From Lachnospiraceae bacterium (GTDB taxonomy: Bacteria; Bacillota; Clostridia; Lachnospirales; Lachnospiraceae), in NCBI GenBank assembly GCA_024403235.1, contig JAKSSF010000001.1, forward strand, positions 1 to 64,000: DNA of 64,000 nt, read 5' to 3'. The position numbers were made by a program, and so were the translations under genes. The notes beneath the pieces were generated by a model that saw only the letters and a list, made by a program, of their open reading frames with translations, was not told the DNA's origin and did not search any database. Of the stretch, positions 8,641 to 16,398 are shown in pieces; positions within the stretch are counted from its first letter, which is position 1; every line of letters begins with the position of its first letter.

Positions 8641-9066
8641 TTAGTCTTCTACTGTAATACCCATAGATCTAGCAGTACCAGCAATCATGCTCATAGCTGC
8701 TTCCAAGCTAGCTGCATTTAAGTCAGGCATTTTCATTTCTGCGATTTCCTGTAATTTTGCTTTGGAAATCTTAGCTACCTTTGTTTTGTTAGGGGTAGCA
8801 GAACCAGATTTGATGTTGCAAGCTTTTTTCAATAATACAGCTGCAGGAGGAGTTTTGGTAACGAAACTGAAACTTCTGTCTGCATATACAGTGATAACAA
8901 CAGGGATGATAACATCACCTTTGTCTGCTGTTCTTGCATTGAACTGTTTTGTGAATTCTACGATGTTTACACCATGCTGACCAAGAGCAGGACCAACTGG
9001 TGGTGCTGGTGTTGCTTTACCAGCAGGGATCTGTAACTTAATATATCCTTCTACTTTTTTTGCCAT
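8641..9066 (-). CDS. rplK: 50S ribosomal protein L11
   Basis: A 141-residue uL11, exactly the usual length, with N-terminal block [14 protein letters not shown] and C-terminal SMGITVED. uL11 binds the GTPase-associated region of 23S rRNA. An in-frame GTG nine bases earlier (9075) overlaps the Shine-Dalgarno, AGGAGG followed by an 8-nt spacer, so the ATG at 9066 is the true start. The 112-bp leader contains a probable L1-binding site (9094-9123). Confidence 0.98.
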   Translation of the reverse strand: MAKKVEGYIKLQIPAGKATPAPPVGPALGQHGVNIVEFTKQFNARTADKGDVIIPVVITVYADRSFSFVTKTPPAAVLLKKACNIKSGSATPNKTKVAKISKAKLQEIAEMKMPDLNAASLEAAMSMIAGTARSMGITVED

Positions 9067-9093
9067 GATAGGCACCTCCTATAAAATATATAT

Positions 9094-9123
9094 TGTGGTC
9101 TGCGGGCTAGGTAACCCTTCCAC
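9094..9123 (-). promoter_or_regulatory. Ribosomal protein L1 binding site in rplK leader
   Basis: In mRNA sense the site reads GTGGAAGGG, an 8-nt loop region, then CCCGCAGACCACA. GTGG pairs with CCAC and GGG with CCC, leaving an asymmetric internal loop. This is the shape of the L1 site in 23S rRNA and in known rplKA leaders. It lies about 28 nt before the rplK start, placed for translational feedback by L1. Confidence 0.6.
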
Positions 9124-9178
9124 CGTTAAACGGCATTGCCGCAAAACTTCGAATTTAAAAGACTGTTGTCTTACCTAA

Positions 9179-9697
9179 TTAATTGAATTTTTTAATATCT
9201 GCGAAACCAATCTCAACAGGGGTCTCTCTACCAAACAACTCTACATTGATGGTAACAGCCTGCTTGCCAAAGTCGATTCTCTGAACAGCACCCACTGTAT
9301 CCTTCCAAGGGCCGGCGATAACCACAATTGTATCACCTTCTGCGAAATCAACAGATACATTTTCTGTCCGAATACCAAGAGAACGCATCTCTACATCGGT
9401 TAACGGAACAGGCTTGCTTCCCGGTCCAACGAAACCGGTTACACCTCTGGTATTACGAACTACATACCAGGTGTCGTCGTTCATTACCATGTTAATCAAA
9501 ACATAGCCTGGGAACATTTTCTTCTGTGTGGTCTTTCTGGTACCGTTCTTTACCTCCACTACATCTTCCATGGGGATACGAACTTCCAGGATTTCTTCCT
9601 GAAGATTTCTGTTCTCAATGATTTTTTGAATACTTTCTTTTACTTTGTTTTCATACCCAGAATAGGTATGTACTACATACCATTTTGCTTCTGCCAT
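9179..9697 (-). CDS. nusG: Transcription termination/antitermination protein NusG
   Basis: A 172-residue NusG with the N-terminal NGN domain (WYVVHTYSGYE near residue 6, FPGYVLINM near 62) and a C-terminal KOW domain (FAEGDTIVVIAGPWKD). It binds RNA polymerase and couples transcription with Rho or the ribosome. The ATG follows GAGG with a 9-nt gap. It lies 15 bp after secE and before rplK, the conserved order. Confidence 0.98.
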   Translation of the reverse strand: MAEAKWYVVHTYSGYENKVKESIQKIIENRNLQEEILEVRIPMEDVVEVKNGTRKTTQKKMFPGYVLINMVMNDDTWYVVRNTRGVTGFVGPGSKPVPLTDVEMRSLGIRTENVSVDFAEGDTIVVIAGPWKDTVGAVQRIDFGKQAVTINVELFGRETPVEIGFADIKKFN

Positions 9698-9712
9698 ACA
9701 ACCAACCTCACT

Positions 9713-9916
9713 TTACATTGCCAGGAAATTCACGCCATACTGCATTACCATATCCAACAATGCAATGATTAAGCCTAACACTACGGAAACACAAACAACT
9801 GCTACAGATTGTTTTAACAGATCATCCTTATCGGGCCATGAAATTTTCTTAAATTCTGCTTTAAGGCCTTTGAAGAAGGTTTCCAACTTCTTGTCCTTTT
9901 TCTCAGGATTTCCCAT
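9713..9916 (-). CDS. secE: Preprotein translocase subunit SecE
   Basis: A 67-residue SecE with a charged N terminus, the conserved FKKISWPDKDDL segment and one C-terminal membrane helix (about 40-62). It clamps SecY in the translocon. AAAGGAGTAGAA before the ATG at 9916 decides the start over an in-frame ATG at 9931. It lies between rpmG and nusG as expected. Confidence 0.96.
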   Translation of the reverse strand: MGNPEKKDKKLETFFKGLKAEFKKISWPDKDDLLKQSVAVVCVSVVLGLIIALLDMVMQYGVNFLAM

Positions 9917-9961
9917 TTCTACTCCTTTCATCAGCTTACCAGCTGTGAGTACTTACCACAA

Positions 9962-10111
9962 TTATTTGGTTTCTTTGTGCAATGTGTGAGTTTTACAGAA
10001 TCTACAATATTTCTTTGTTTCCATTCTGTCCGGATGTGCTTTTTTGTCTTTCATAGTATTGTAGTTGCGCTGCTTGCACTCTGTACATGCCAACGTAATT
10101 TTCACACGCAT
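9962..10111 (-). CDS. rpmG: 50S ribosomal protein L33
   Basis: A 49-residue bL33 starting [17 protein letters not shown]. It has two CxxC pairs (CTEC and CRFC) typical of the zinc-binding form. Shine-Dalgarno GGAGGTGGAATC precedes the ATG. It is the first gene of the rpmG-secE-nusG-rplK-rplA unit, about 88 bp below the promoter at 10199-10227. Confidence 0.97.
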   Translation of the reverse strand: MRVKITLACTECKQRNYNTMKDKKAHPDRMETKKYCRFCKTHTLHKETK

Positions 10112-10198
10112 GATTCCACCTCCATCATTCTATTCGGTTGCCCCCTAGGAAGAATTTTTAGACATAAAAAAAAGACCTAGACAGCATCTCGTTTGTAT

Positions 10199-10227
10199 AA
10201 TATAACACAACTGTCAAGCCTCGTCAA
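10199..10227 (-). promoter_or_regulatory. Promoter of rpmG-secE-nusG-rplKA operon
   Basis: On the minus strand TTGACG (10222-10227), 17 bp, then TATATT (10199-10204). A second TTGACA lies within the spacer but is too close to any good -10. Placement about 90 bp before rpmG fits the operon start. Confidence 0.65.
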
Positions 10228-10258
10228 TGAATTTTTCTGCTTTTTCCAGGAATATATA

Positions 10259-10297
10259 ATGATACATTAGGAACAAAAGATGTCCCCAATGTATCAT
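10259..10297 (-). terminator. Hairpin after the FliD-like gene
   Basis: A 16-bp stem with two G-U pairs (10259-10274 with 10282-10297) and a 7-nt loop, 18 bp after the stop codon. The following minus-strand bases are TATATATT, not a pure T run, so termination may be weak, but position and stem length favour it. Confidence 0.55.
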
Positions 10298-10314
10298 CTC
10301 TTTCACACTAAATA

Positions 10315-11631
10315 CTAGCAATAAGAATTAAACAAAAATCCTGTATAATTACTGGTTACATAAGGACTGTTAAAATTATGTCCCGGATTCTTGTATGCTA
10401 CGATTGTTTTATTGATATAATTCAGCGGATCCAATGCTACGGATTCGGTTTTGCGATATAAGGCTTTGGTAAAGTCTTGTACCGGTTGGAAGAGTTCTTT
10501 CATATTCTCTCCCTCTGCAGCCTGGCGGAGTTTGGTGTCATCCACAGATAAAGTACCATCTTCTCCACGGCTTACCCCAATGGCGTCTAGGTCACTACCA
10601 AAGAACTTAGAAATATTCTTTACTTCCTGAGTCAGTCTTTCGCTTCGATGTTTACCATTCTTGACCGTATCTATGGCCTTTACGAAATGATTATAGCCAC
10701 CAATTAATGTACGAACAGTATCCTGTAAAGCTTCTGTATTGGGCTTCAAGCCAATGGTTACGCCCTGCTCCGGTTCGGGACTGACACCATTTAACTGCAC
10801 CTCATAGGTCTTGGCAATAGTAAAGTGGTTGGAAGAAGCACTAGACTCCTCTCCATTTACCAGGAAGTGAGCATTGGCAGCTTCTTTCGCTATATAATCG
10901 ATCCCAAAATAATCTACAGAACCGGACTGTTTACTGGTTTTATCATCACTGATGGTAAATAAAGGTCCGGTTTGGCCCATGGAAACGCCTACCTTGGTAG
11001 ATTGAATTCGAAGGGCAGAAGTATTATCTTCTCCTTCTACTACGGTACTTTCCAAGCCAATGTTAGCATGATTAATCAAACGGGACAGCTTCTTTTGAAT
11101 ATCAAAGTTAGTATCCTCTTCTCCCACAGAATACTGGAACTCATAACCCATGCCACCGATGTTAATATCGAAAGAATATTCTCCGGGTGTCATTTCCAGG
11201 GCATCCTTTTCCAAAGACCAGCCTAAGTTCACCTGTGGGGATGCCAGGCTTTGCACTTCCACCTCTAAAGTAGGTGCTTCATCCTCCGCAGAGTGGTCCC
11301 CTATAAAGGTGGCTGTTAATACATTTTCGTCACTGGAAAAAGCTACTTTGGTATCAAACAATGCATTTTGCGCATTGCCGGTAGTAGAAAGAATAGTTCG
11401 CTGAAGATCCCTTGCACCTTCTTTTGCAGATACCGCAAAATTTCTGGATTCCTCACTTCGGTCCAAAATGTACAGAGGAGCTTCTTTATTCATTTTTGCG
11501 ATGGTGTTGCAGACAGAACGCAGTTCACTTTTCTTATGGCTATCCAGCTTCGCGTCACTTTTTTGTGTATGCGGCGCATAGGTCATCAAATACTGGTTGT
11601 AAACTGCAGTCAACAGAGAATTATTCGCCAT
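10315..11631 (-). CDS. Orphan FliD-like (flagellar hook-associated protein 2) protein
   Basis: A 438-residue secretion-type protein without signal peptide. The middle resembles FliD: VEVQSLASPQVNLG corresponds to the conserved FliD N-region, followed by a domain with AHFLVNGEESSASSNHF and GVTIGLKPNTEALQDTV, and a helical stretch with NHFVKAIDTV. FliD caps the flagellar filament and is exported by the flagellar type III apparatus. No other flagellar gene is in the window. The extreme C terminus (TGFLFNSYC) is not the usual coiled-coil end. Shine-Dalgarno AAAGGAGGGG supports the start. It has its own promoter (11717-11745) and a terminator hairpin, so it is a single-gene unit. It may be a true FliD encoded apart from the flagellar operons or a repurposed surface protein. 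Confidence 0.7.
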   Translation of the reverse strand: MANNSLLTAVYNQYLMTYAPHTQKSDAKLDSHKKSELRSVCNTIAKMNKEAPLYILDRSEESRNFAVSAKEGARDLQRTILSTTGNAQNALFDTKVAFSSDENVLTATFIGDHSAEDEAPTLEVEVQSLASPQVNLGWSLEKDALEMTPGEYSFDINIGGMGYEFQYSVGEEDTNFDIQKKLSRLINHANIGLESTVVEGEDNTSALRIQSTKVGVSMGQTGPLFTISDDKTSKQSGSVDYFGIDYIAKEAANAHFLVNGEESSASSNHFTIAKTYEVQLNGVSPEPEQGVTIGLKPNTEALQDTVRTLIGGYNHFVKAIDTVKNGKHRSERLTQEVKNISKFFGSDLDAIGVSRGEDGTLSVDDTKLRQAAEGENMKELFQPVQDFTKALYRKTESVALDPLNYINKTIVAYKNPGHNFNSPYVTSNYTGFLFNSYC

Positions 11632-11716
11632 ATATTGCCCCTCCTTTCATCCATGATGGGGAAATCCACAATCCGTGTGAATCTACTGTGGGTATGGTAA
11701 CCCTACTATTACTACT

Positions 11717-11745
11717 AGTGTATCACGGGGCAAGCCTTGTTGCAA
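11717..11745 (-). promoter_or_regulatory. Promoter of the FliD-like gene
   Basis: Minus strand TTGCAA (11740-11745), 17-bp spacer, TACACT (11717-11722), about 85 bp before the start codon. It is a sigma-A-like promoter. I see no good sigma-28 motif here, so expression may not be tied to late flagellar control. Confidence 0.55.
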
Positions 11746-11834
11746 CCGAAATTTAAGCGAGTTGGAGAAAAATCCTCCCATACGACACTGAAATCATACA
11801 TCCCGCATCAATGCACGGTATGCTTACGCCCACG

Positions 11835-11865
11835 AAAAAACGAGATGACATCAAATGCCATCTCG
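11835..11865 (-). terminator. Terminator after the radical SAM gene
   Basis: Stem CGAGATG...CATCTCG (11841-11847 with 11859-11865, extended by CAT/ATG pairs) followed on the minus strand by six T (11835-11840). It lies about 30 bp after the stop at 11896. Confidence 0.85.
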
Positions 11866-11895
11866 CCAAAATGCTTCAAAATATTATTTCCTATA

Positions 11896-12879
11896 TTATT
11901 TCTTCTGGAACAAAGACTGTCTTGCACCGTGCATCTTGTCACTGTGCTTTAACACATCCTTTACCGCATCCATACGAAGACCTGCATCGATAAAATCACA
12001 ATGCTTACAGAACGGATAATTTTGTCTGCCGGTACGAATCTTCTCCCGAATCTCCCGATACATCGGAGAATTCCAAGCTTCCCAAATAGGAGTATTGTTC
12101 AAATCTGCCAGGTTAGTCACCTCAAAATTATCACAACAGCAAATTCCCATACGGCCATCCGGGAAGATAAAAATATCGGTGTAAGGCATTAAACAGGTTT
12201 CCTTCACCAACTTCTCTTTTGCCTTCTTATTGGGAGCGCTTCCAGCACGATTGGTCAGTACCGCATCCATGTAACGCATCTGAATCAGAATGTCTACATC
12301 CTTGAACTCCTGAGGATGAGTAACCACATAATCATAAATGGTCTGTACATTGTCATGCAATTTCATATCCAGGCAATAATTGTTGATAATCAACTGATCC
12401 ACATAGGGAATAATAGATTTCACCTTCTCTATATCCAATAATAAACCATTGGTAGACATAAAGATAAAGGAATCCGGCAATTTTTCTCTACAGTACTTAT
12501 GAAATTCTACAATACGGGTATCTAACCAAGGCTCATTATTTCCGTATAAAGTAAGATGTCCCTTATATCCCCACTCTTCCAGTTCGTCAATAATCTTATA
12601 AAAAAGCTGACTTTCCATTCTCTGATAAGGGCGCTTTTCCGCATTGCGGTTGGCACTACAAAAAGAACAGGTACTGTTACAACGATTGATGGTTTCCAGA
12701 TTTACTACCAATGGATATGGTGGTACTTCCGTACTGTAAAAATAGTCAATATACTCTTTCTGTGATTTACCTCGACTTAAAAATTGCAATTTCAGGTAGC
12801 TTTCGCTGGAGAGATTGGGCACAATCTTTTGTAAATTCCATCCAAGGCTTCCTAAAAAGTTGTGAATTCTGATTGGCAT
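11896..12879 (-). CDS. Radical SAM/SPASM protein
   Basis: A 327-residue protein with the radical SAM cluster CNSTCSFC (the CxxxCxxC motif, near residue 67-74) and further fold motifs GNNEPW and STNGLLL. The C-terminal part is a SPASM-like region: CLMPYTDIFIFPDG, then GICCCDNFE and CKHCDF, which can bind extra iron-sulfur clusters. Such proteins modify peptides, sugars or other substrates through radical chemistry. Similar short SPASM proteins occur in polysaccharide and surface clusters. The start follows AAAGGAGTTAGTA. It lies 12 bp after the HTH gene and so is likely in one transcript with it. The substrate is not known. Confidence 0.85.
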   Translation of the reverse strand: MPIRIHNFLGSLGWNLQKIVPNLSSESYLKLQFLSRGKSQKEYIDYFYSTEVPPYPLVVNLETINRCNSTCSFCSANRNAEKRPYQRMESQLFYKIIDELEEWGYKGHLTLYGNNEPWLDTRIVEFHKYCREKLPDSFIFMSTNGLLLDIEKVKSIIPYVDQLIINNYCLDMKLHDNVQTIYDYVVTHPQEFKDVDILIQMRYMDAVLTNRAGSAPNKKAKEKLVKETCLMPYTDIFIFPDGRMGICCCDNFEVTNLADLNNTPIWEAWNSPMYREIREKIRTGRQNYPFCKHCDFIDAGLRMDAVKDVLKHSDKMHGARQSLFQKK

Positions 12880-12891
12880 TACTAACTCCTT

Positions 12892-13224
12892 TTATTTCTT
12901 ATACTTTTTCAGCTGACTGAGGTCTTCCATCATTTCCATGATCTTTTCTCTGCCTTTTTCATTCAGCTTTATGTAATACTGCATTACGCGGTTTTCTAAC
13001 AGCTGTTCGCTAATGGTAGTATCTCTTTCCAAAGATGTAAAATCAATAGGATTTAACTTCAATCTATCACAAATACGGATTACGGTACCATAAGCCATAC
13101 CTTCAATACCACGATCCAATGCTGTTACCAACGTGCTATATGGAATCTCCATTTCAATAGCAAATTGACGAACACTCTTGTAACGAAGTAATATTTCTTT
13201 TTTCAAAATCTGCGCTTTAGTCAT
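12892..13224 (-). CDS. Small HTH (Xre/Cro-type) regulator
   Basis: A 110-residue DNA-binding protein. The ATG at 13224 follows GGAGGAAGAAAA and is preferred to upstream in-frame codons (13281). Residues from about 15 to 65 form a Cro/C1-type helix-turn-helix (RQFAIEMEIPYSTLVTAL ... GTVIRICDRLKL), and the C terminus is a charged helix ending KKYKK. It precedes the radical SAM gene by 12 bp. Near-palindromes at 13282-13303 just upstream could be its own operator. A role in regulating the neighbouring genes is inference. Confidence 0.85.
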   Translation of the reverse strand: MTKAQILKKEILLRYKSVRQFAIEMEIPYSTLVTALDRGIEGMAYGTVIRICDRLKLNPIDFTSLERDTTISEQLLENRVMQYYIKLNEKGREKIMEMMEDLSQLKKYKK

Positions 13225-13281
13225 TTTTCTTCCTCCATGATCTTGAACCAAATATTTTTTAACTGTATTATCCCAACACAA

Positions 13282-13303
13282 TTAACTACAGTTTACCATA
13301 AAC
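13282..13303 (-). promoter_or_regulatory. Possible operator upstream of HTH gene
   Basis: TTAACTACAGTTTA (13282-13295) is an imperfect palindrome, and it overlaps GTTTACCATAAAC (13291-13303), a 5-bp inverted repeat with a 3-nt spacer. A third related half-site (TTAACTGTA) lies at about 13259-13267. Dyads at this distance from an Xre-type gene are typical of autoregulation, but the promoter itself is not clear. Confidence 0.3.
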
Positions 13304-13332
13304 AAACGGAAAATGTTACACATTTTTTCATT

Positions 13333-14091
13333 TTATGGTTTCTTAAGAATCGGCACGTTTTTATTCCAATACACAAAGTACCGCTCCGTCTCTAATAAAA
13401 GCTGGATGTTGGCCTTTTGTAAATCGCCCTCTATCTGTTTGTGTTTTTCTATGACAAAATAATTCTGATTATGTTCTGTGGCAAGTTCGGTAAATTCTGC
13501 CAAGGAAATGGTATCTTCTTTGAGAAGGGTTAAAAGAGGATGTTCTCCTACACTCCACCCATCTACCAGCATATCTCTACCGAACGGCATCTGAATGTTA
13601 GTGCTGTACTGTCTGATAAAGTGCACCAGTTCCAACGGAAAGGTGGCATTGACACGTTCCTCATCCTCTGCCGGCATAATAGCGTCACAAATGTCGATAG
13701 CTTCCTGAGGCAGATGATAGAGATTTTCCGCTTGGGTAATATAGGGACTACTGTACACATATTTGCCACCCAATATCAAGATCAAAGACAACATGGCTAA
13801 TACCAGAACCGGTCTTTTGGTGTGTAATTTCACGCCCGCATAGGCAATTACCACTGTCATGGGAATAATCCACAAAATACGATAATAGGTACCCTCATCT
13901 AACATAGAATAGAAGGCAAAAAATGGTGGCAAGAAAAATAACAGCTGCAATGCACCTGCTCCATATACTAATATGGCACGAATCTGCTTTTTTTCTTCTG
14001 TAAAAAATAGATAAGTCCAGGCTATCAGAAACAAGAGACAATAAGTACCTACTCCCTGATAGTCTTTCCAAATAGTTAATACTGTAGTCAT
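13333..14091 (-). CDS. Membrane protein of unknown function, partner of DUF6077 gene
   Basis: A 252-residue protein with four N-terminal hydrophobic segments (about 17-30, 38-62, 71-86 and 92-112) and a soluble C-terminal half of about 130 residues, including DICDAIMPAED and PFGRDMLVDGW. The layout suggests the last membrane part and outer domain of a GT-C-type protein, encoded separately from its N-terminal portion. The gene upstream (14183-15268) is a DUF6077-type membrane protein, and I infer the two act together. The ATG lies about 7 bp after AAAGGAAAAATTTTC. The 91-bp gap has stops in the continuing frames, so no simple frameshift joins the two genes. No enzyme activity can be assigned. 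Confidence 0.7.
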   Translation of the reverse strand: MTTVLTIWKDYQGVGTYCLLFLIAWTYLFFTEEKKQIRAILVYGAGALQLLFFLPPFFAFYSMLDEGTYYRILWIIPMTVVIAYAGVKLHTKRPVLVLAMLSLILILGGKYVYSSPYITQAENLYHLPQEAIDICDAIMPAEDEERVNATFPLELVHFIRQYSTNIQMPFGRDMLVDGWSVGEHPLLTLLKEDTISLAEFTELATEHNQNYFVIEKHKQIEGDLQKANIQLLLETERYFVYWNKNVPILKKP

Positions 14092-14182
14092 GAAAATTTT
14101 TCCTTTACTATGACTTCTGTCATTATTTTTGTATCATAAATTGTGGCATACCACATCAGATGTATCCCGAAAGTTGCAACAC

Positions 14183-15268
14183 CTAAATAGAAAGATACAA
14201 AAGTCCGTAGCCTACGCAGGGCAGACAAGTTAAAGCAAATTTCCAAAGCAAATGATAATTCTTATAAGTAATGCTTAGGCACAATGCCATAAGGGCAATG
14301 GTTAAGGACATTAAAAATACGCTGGCGGTACTGGTCATGGCAGCCACAATATTCAGCAGGAAAAGCAACAGCCAAAGTCCTGCATTTCCAAATTTCCCTT
14401 CTGATTTCTGCTCTGTATTTTCTTGAAACATCCAAAGGAAAATACAAAACAAGGTAGGAATAATAAGGTTTGCCAGTACGGATTTTCCCTGCCAGGTTCT
14501 GGTCAACAGAAACGTAGCATTGGTATAAATGGAAGTATTCCCAAAAATCTGGCAAAGGTTTACCAAAATCAAAAAGGCCGGTAAATTCTTAGAACCTTTT
14601 CCCAACAAAGATTTGCCAATTTCATAGTAAATCCAATAGGTCATAGGAATCAGTACAAAGGGCAAAAAGGTATGACAAACAATTGTGGTGTGAATCCCTG
14701 TTACTCTTGCAATATAGGCTATCCAAATGGGAAATACCGCCATAGAATGCCGATAATCCAAGTAAGTGGAAAGGCCGGTGTAAGGTTTGATACGATATAA
14801 GGTGTCTGTCTCATCAGTCAACAAGGACATTACCACATAATAGGCATCATCTCCATCAAAAGAGGCTTTGGAAAAAGCCATCCAAAGTTGAAACCCAATG
14901 AGTCCCAGAACCAACGCCCATTCCACTACCCAAACCCAAGATTGTTCTGGGTTTACGGCTCTAGATTGTTCTGGGAAAAAGGTTCTTTTCTTTCGAAACC
15001 GTTCTACTAAAACCAAAAGTATCCCAATGACACAAAGCCCAATGATATTAGCACTATATATTCTGACAATAGGCTTAAATCCCCAAGGATTCTTAAAAAC
15101 AATGGGCACTCCAATGAGCTGAAAACAGGCTAACAATAGTAAAAAGCCAGACACATATAGAAGCCCAAGGCAACGTTTTTCTCGTTCCATGAAAAATAAT
15201 GGAATGGCACCTGCCAATAACGGGGCAAGGCCTAATAGGATTATAAAAATGGTTATTGATTGTAGCAT
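14183..15268 (-). CDS. DUF6077-like polytopic membrane protein
   Basis: A 361-residue protein with about nine hydrophobic segments through its length. A polar loop contains FDGDDAYYVV and STYLDYRHSMA, with acidic residues placed as in the first outer loop of GT-C glycosyltransferases. I recognise it as resembling the DUF6077 group of clostridial membrane proteins. AAAGGAACCCACT before the ATG at 15268 decides the start over an upstream in-frame codon. The stop of the SGNH gene lies 14 bp upstream. It is followed by the 252-residue membrane gene at 13333. Probably involved in surface glycan modification, but the substrate is unknown. Confidence 0.65.
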   Translation of the reverse strand: MLQSITIFIILLGLAPLLAGAIPLFFMEREKRCLGLLYVSGFLLLLACFQLIGVPIVFKNPWGFKPIVRIYSANIIGLCVIGILLVLVERFRKKRTFFPEQSRAVNPEQSWVWVVEWALVLGLIGFQLWMAFSKASFDGDDAYYVVMSLLTDETDTLYRIKPYTGLSTYLDYRHSMAVFPIWIAYIARVTGIHTTIVCHTFLPFVLIPMTYWIYYEIGKSLLGKGSKNLPAFLILVNLCQIFGNTSIYTNATFLLTRTWQGKSVLANLIIPTLFCIFLWMFQENTEQKSEGKFGNAGLWLLLFLLNIVAAMTSTASVFLMSLTIALMALCLSITYKNYHLLWKFALTCLPCVGYGLLYLSI

Positions 15269-15282
15269 AGTGGGTTCCTTTT

Positions 15283-16353
15283 TTAGTTTGAATACCAATC
15301 CTCAAATATCGCGTCATAATCATACTCTTTTGCCAGGTTATAAAGGGTATCCAGTTCCTCCTGGAGATTTTCCAAGGTTACTTTATGGGTTCCATTGGCA
15401 AAGCTTTGTACCATTTCCTGACAAATACGAGGATGGAAATGGGTATAATCTGCATAATTATTTAGATTACAGATGATGTTTTCTTGGTTTTGGAAGAAAT
15501 AGACTTCCACATTATCATATTCTAACAGACGCCTGGTCATATAGTCATATTTGGCAATGACACAGTCCAATTCTTTTCGCCTAGTCACATCATTCCAGTA
15601 CAAAATACTGTAAGGCGGATAAAAGCAGGTAAAGGTGGTTTCCGGATGAGCCTCTACATAAGGCAAAATATTGGCTTCCAGATTTGCCTCAATAGCCTGT
15701 AAGAAAGGTTCTATCTCAGGTGTGGTTTCCGCTATCTCTGCCGGTTCATAGTACATTAACACTAACGCCTTTTGATAATGTTCGTCCTGCCACCACATAG
15801 GATAGATTTTATTCCACTCTGTTTTATCTTTGGGATCTGCCAAGGGACGCAGCACATAATCCAGTAACACGGTCTTATTCCAAAGGTATTGTACATCATT
15901 AAAAGGGTTCTTGTCATACAAATACTTGGTGATAGGAAATTTTGTGGTTTCTATATCTGCAGAATAGTTTAATTCATCAATTCCCAGAAAGACCTGCTTC
16001 ACACCGGTTTTCTTGGCAGCAAACAGAATCTCCATAATATTTGCCTGATCCTTTGGAAAGGCCCCATTATAGCTTAATTTTTGGGTGGTAAGACCCATCT
16101 CTTCCTGAAACCAGTCTGTGTTAAAATTGACGGTCATGGAAGAACCTAATAAAACACTGTCATAGTCCATATGTCTGGCAAGACCGGGATTCATATCCAC
16201 CTGGTCATCTACCACATAAGGAAAAGATGACAAAGGTTTATGATAGTGAAAAAAAGGATCTACTACCAGGATAATCAGGGCTGGCAATAATAAACCAAGG
16301 GATGCAATTGTCAGAAAGGTTATGAGCCATTTTTTGTGCATGTCAGTCAACAT
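15283..16353 (-). CDS. SGNH-type extracytoplasmic acyl-transfer protein (DltD/AlgX-like)
   Basis: A 356-residue protein anchored by an N-terminal membrane helix (about 10-32). Block I is GSSM (70-73), holding the presumed catalytic Ser, and the C-terminal DYTH gives the Asp-His pair. FLGIDELNYS is typical of SGNH partners of MBOAT acyltransferases. Such proteins take acyl groups exported by the MBOAT protein and move them to a polymer. An MBOAT gene is 1.3 kb upstream (17642-19216), with a GT4 gene between. A close paralog of the same length is at 38703. An alternative ATG five codons in is possible. Confidence 0.8.
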   Translation of the reverse strand: MLTDMHKKWLITFLTIASLGLLLPALIILVVDPFFHYHKPLSSFPYVVDDQVDMNPGLARHMDYDSVLLGSSMTVNFNTDWFQEEMGLTTQKLSYNGAFPKDQANIMEILFAAKKTGVKQVFLGIDELNYSADIETTKFPITKYLYDKNPFNDVQYLWNKTVLLDYVLRPLADPKDKTEWNKIYPMWWQDEHYQKALVLMYYEPAEIAETTPEIEPFLQAIEANLEANILPYVEAHPETTFTCFYPPYSILYWNDVTRRKELDCVIAKYDYMTRRLLEYDNVEVYFFQNQENIICNLNNYADYTHFHPRICQEMVQSFANGTHKVTLENLQEELDTLYNLAKEYDYDAIFEDWYSN

Positions 16354-16398
16354 CTCATTCTAAGCATAACAATATTGCGGTAATACAAATGAAAGCAA

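Noticed and set aside
9067..9075. Upstream GTG start for rplK
   Set aside because: It overlaps the AGGAGG ribosome site; the ATG at 9066 gives the standard 141-residue protein.
9917..9961. tRNA-Trp gene between rpmG and secE, as in some Clostridia
   Set aside because: The gap is only 45 bp, too short for a tRNA, and no cloverleaf features are present.
13333..15268. One gene broken by a frameshift into the 14183 and 13333 frames
   Set aside because: The 91-bp gap holds stops in the frames that would need to be joined, the downstream gene has its own ribosome site, and both parts have complete-looking ends. Kept only as a possible two-subunit enzyme.
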